This document shows positions 63,122 through 64,000 of a stretch of 64,000 bases of DNA, piece by piece (the stretch's first letter is position 1; every line of letters begins with the position of its first letter). Source of the stretch: an uncultured Porphyromonas sp. Its GTDB lineage: Bacteria; Bacteroidota; Bacteroidia; Bacteroidales; Porphyromonadaceae. The stretch lies in assembly GCA_934364985.1 (NCBI GenBank), contig CAKRMU010000004.1, positions 62,001 to 126,000 on the forward strand. The letters run 5' to 3'. Under the pieces are notes generated by a model, which saw nothing but the letters and a program-made list of their open reading frames with translations, made no database searches and was not told the DNA's origin. Both the position numbers and the translations under genes were made by a program.

Positions 63122-63138
63122 CTTTGTGCTGCACAAAG
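63122..63138. other. 17-bp palindrome in the cbiZ-FKBP gap
   Basis: CTTTGTGC-T-GCACAAAG, perfect 8-bp arms, about 170 bp upstream of the FKBP promoter and about 260 bp upstream of cbiZ. It is different from the 23-bp repeat. It may be an operator, but no regulator is implied. The rest of 63011-63307 shows no recognisable gene. Confidence 0.4.
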
Positions 63139-63307
63139 GGATGGGTCGCATGGATGGTAATCGTCACGATCGATTTAAAAATTATCCCGTGAGATTTCGT
63201 TAAGACGCTATCAGTACAAGTGTTAATGCAATGAATAATAGCGTTATGTAGCTCCCCTGACAAGAGTTACTCCTATTGAAAAGTCTTATTATTGGCGTTT
63301 TTTATCT

Positions 63308-63315
63308 ATCTTTGC
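63308..63315 (+). promoter_or_regulatory. -7 promoter element for the FKBP gene
   Basis: TATCTTTG, 50 bp upstream of the ATG at 63365. Confidence 0.6.
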
Positions 63316-63364
63316 AAAGATTGTATTGAATGACGATTACGTAGATATTAATTGTTGAGTAATA

Positions 63365-63949
63365 ATGGATAAACTAAGTTATGCTATCGGCTTAAGCATT
63401 GGTCACAATTTTAAGGCCGATGGGATGAAGATAGCGACTCCTGAGGATTTTACTCAGGGTGTCGTGGATGTTTTGGAGGGGCGTGAACCCAAGATCAGTA
63501 TGGAGGAGACGCAACAATTGGTAAAAACCTATTTGGATAACCTTCACGCTGAGAGGATGGAGCTGAATATGAAAGCTGGTGCTGAGTATCAGATGATTAA
63601 TGGCAATAAAGACGGAGTGACGACACTCCCATCGGGTGTCCAGTACGAAGTGCTGGTTAAGGGGGATGGTAAGACGCCAAAGCTGACAGATAAAGTTAGG
63701 TGTCACTACCATGGTACCTTGATTAATGGCGTGGTCTTTGATAGCTCGGTAGAGAGGGGCGAACCTGCAGTCTTCCCTGTCAATGGTGTGATCACCGGAT
63801 GGCAGGAGGTGCTACAGCTGATGCCGGTAGGGTCTAAATGGCGTGTAACGATTCCATACCAGCATGCCTATGGGGAGCGTGGCGCAGGTCAGATGATTGA
63901 GCCTTATAGTACGCTTATTTTTGATATTGAGCTTTTAGGTATAGAGTAA
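63365..63949 (+). CDS. FKBP-type peptidyl-prolyl isomerase
   Basis: Prolyl isomerase of the Mip/FkpA architecture. The 194-aa protein has an N-terminal helical dimerisation region (about 1-75) and a C-terminal FKBP domain: VRCHYHGTLINGVVFDSS, VNGVITGWQEVLQLMPVG, IPYQHAYGERG, PYSTLIFDIELL. No signal peptide is seen, so it may be cytoplasmic; related proteins are usually exported. A second start follows 31 bp later. Confidence 0.92.
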   Translation: MDKLSYAIGLSIGHNFKADGMKIATPEDFTQGVVDVLEGREPKISMEETQQLVKTYLDNLHAERMELNMKAGAEYQMINGNKDGVTTLPSGVQYEVLVKGDGKTPKLTDKVRCHYHGTLINGVVFDSSVERGEPAVFPVNGVITGWQEVLQLMPVGSKWRVTIPYQHAYGERGAGQMIEPYSTLIFDIELLGIE

Positions 63950-63979
63950 GGTAAGTAACAATATATACATTAATTAACG

Positions 63980-64000
63980 ATGAAAAGAACATTTATTGCT
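63980..64000 (+). CDS. start of a downstream gene (partial)
   Basis: An ATG 30 bp after the FKBP stop encodes MKRTFIA before the window ends. This looks like the start of a signal peptide. A second exported FKBP is possible but cannot be supported from seven codons. Confidence 0.4.

Noticed and set aside
63039..63263. 74-codon minus-strand open frame between cbiZ and the FKBP gene
   Set aside because: No homology recognised, no promoter or start context; could be a small gene but not supportable.

Overview
The window is a gene-dense stretch of a Bacteroidales chromosome, most likely Porphyromonas or a close relative. The evidence is: promoters of the Bacteroidetes type (TAnnTTTG near -7), almost no Shine-Dalgarno sequences, families restricted to or typical of Bacteroidetes (DUF4199, DUF1573, DUF2582, HU-like/LysM envelope protein, epimerase-type threonine dehydrogenase), and outer-membrane/OmpA pairs like those of Porphyromonas. 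The species cannot be named from the sequence alone. No insertion sequence, prophage, plasmid gene or CRISPR array was seen; essentially all genes are intact housekeeping genes.

Layout. 1-6.4 kb (mostly minus): threonine dehydrogenase (cut by the window edge), then a tight six-gene run DUF4199 - glycosyltransferase - apbE - AlkD-like - ung - asd, then a DUF1573 protein. 7.0-11.7 kb (plus): rplU-rpmA followed by an NlpC/P60 lipoprotein, a Dda/RecD-like helicase, a HAD hydrolase, a SpoU methyltransferase and a cyclophilin. 12.1-15.7 kb: recJ-recQ. 16.2-19.4 kb (minus): a three-barrel outer membrane protein and an OmpA protein. 19.7 kb: tRNA-Leu(UAG). 20-25.4 kb (minus): sppA-lpxK-dut-sir2-dgt. 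25.8-30.7 kb (minus): nspC-ftsY-rimO-HU/LysM protein. 31-37.7 kb (minus): kbl and uvrA-uvrD. 38.2-45.4 kb (plus): kdsB-dnaG, an ABC exporter pair, prfB (programmed frameshift) and efp. 45.7-52.7 kb (minus): DUF2582 and a partial dcw cluster ftsL-ftsI-murE-mraY-murD. 53.3-61.7 kb (plus): gyrA, a TPR protein, a PIN-PhoH ATPase, a carboxyltransferase whose biotin-type domain lacks the biotin lysine, and a Kdo-kinase-like protein. 61.7-62.8 kb (minus): cbiZ. 63.4 kb to the end: FKBP isomerase and the first codons of another gene.

Themes. DNA repair and nucleotide hygiene are prominent (ung, AlkD-like, dut, dgt, recJ, recQ, uvrA, uvrD, Dda-like helicase), as is envelope synthesis (dcw genes, lpxK, kdsB, Kdo-kinase-like, SppA, OmpA-type proteins). 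The threonine-to-glycine pathway is present in two separated pieces (tdh and kbl).

The main unexplained signal is a family of ten intergenic arrays, each four to five units of a degenerate 23-bp repeat. The repeat consists of two alternating palindromes: AATACC-N-GGTATT, then CGYTNNRRCG. Ten of the twelve gaps longer than about 260 bp carry exactly one array, and I found none inside a gene or in a short gap. Many arrays contain strong inverted repeats between units; array 9 could fold into one long hairpin. No transposase or obvious partner gene lies beside them. This looks like an abundant genome-wide element, perhaps a protein-binding, nucleoid or RNA 3'-end element, or a MITE-like minisatellite.
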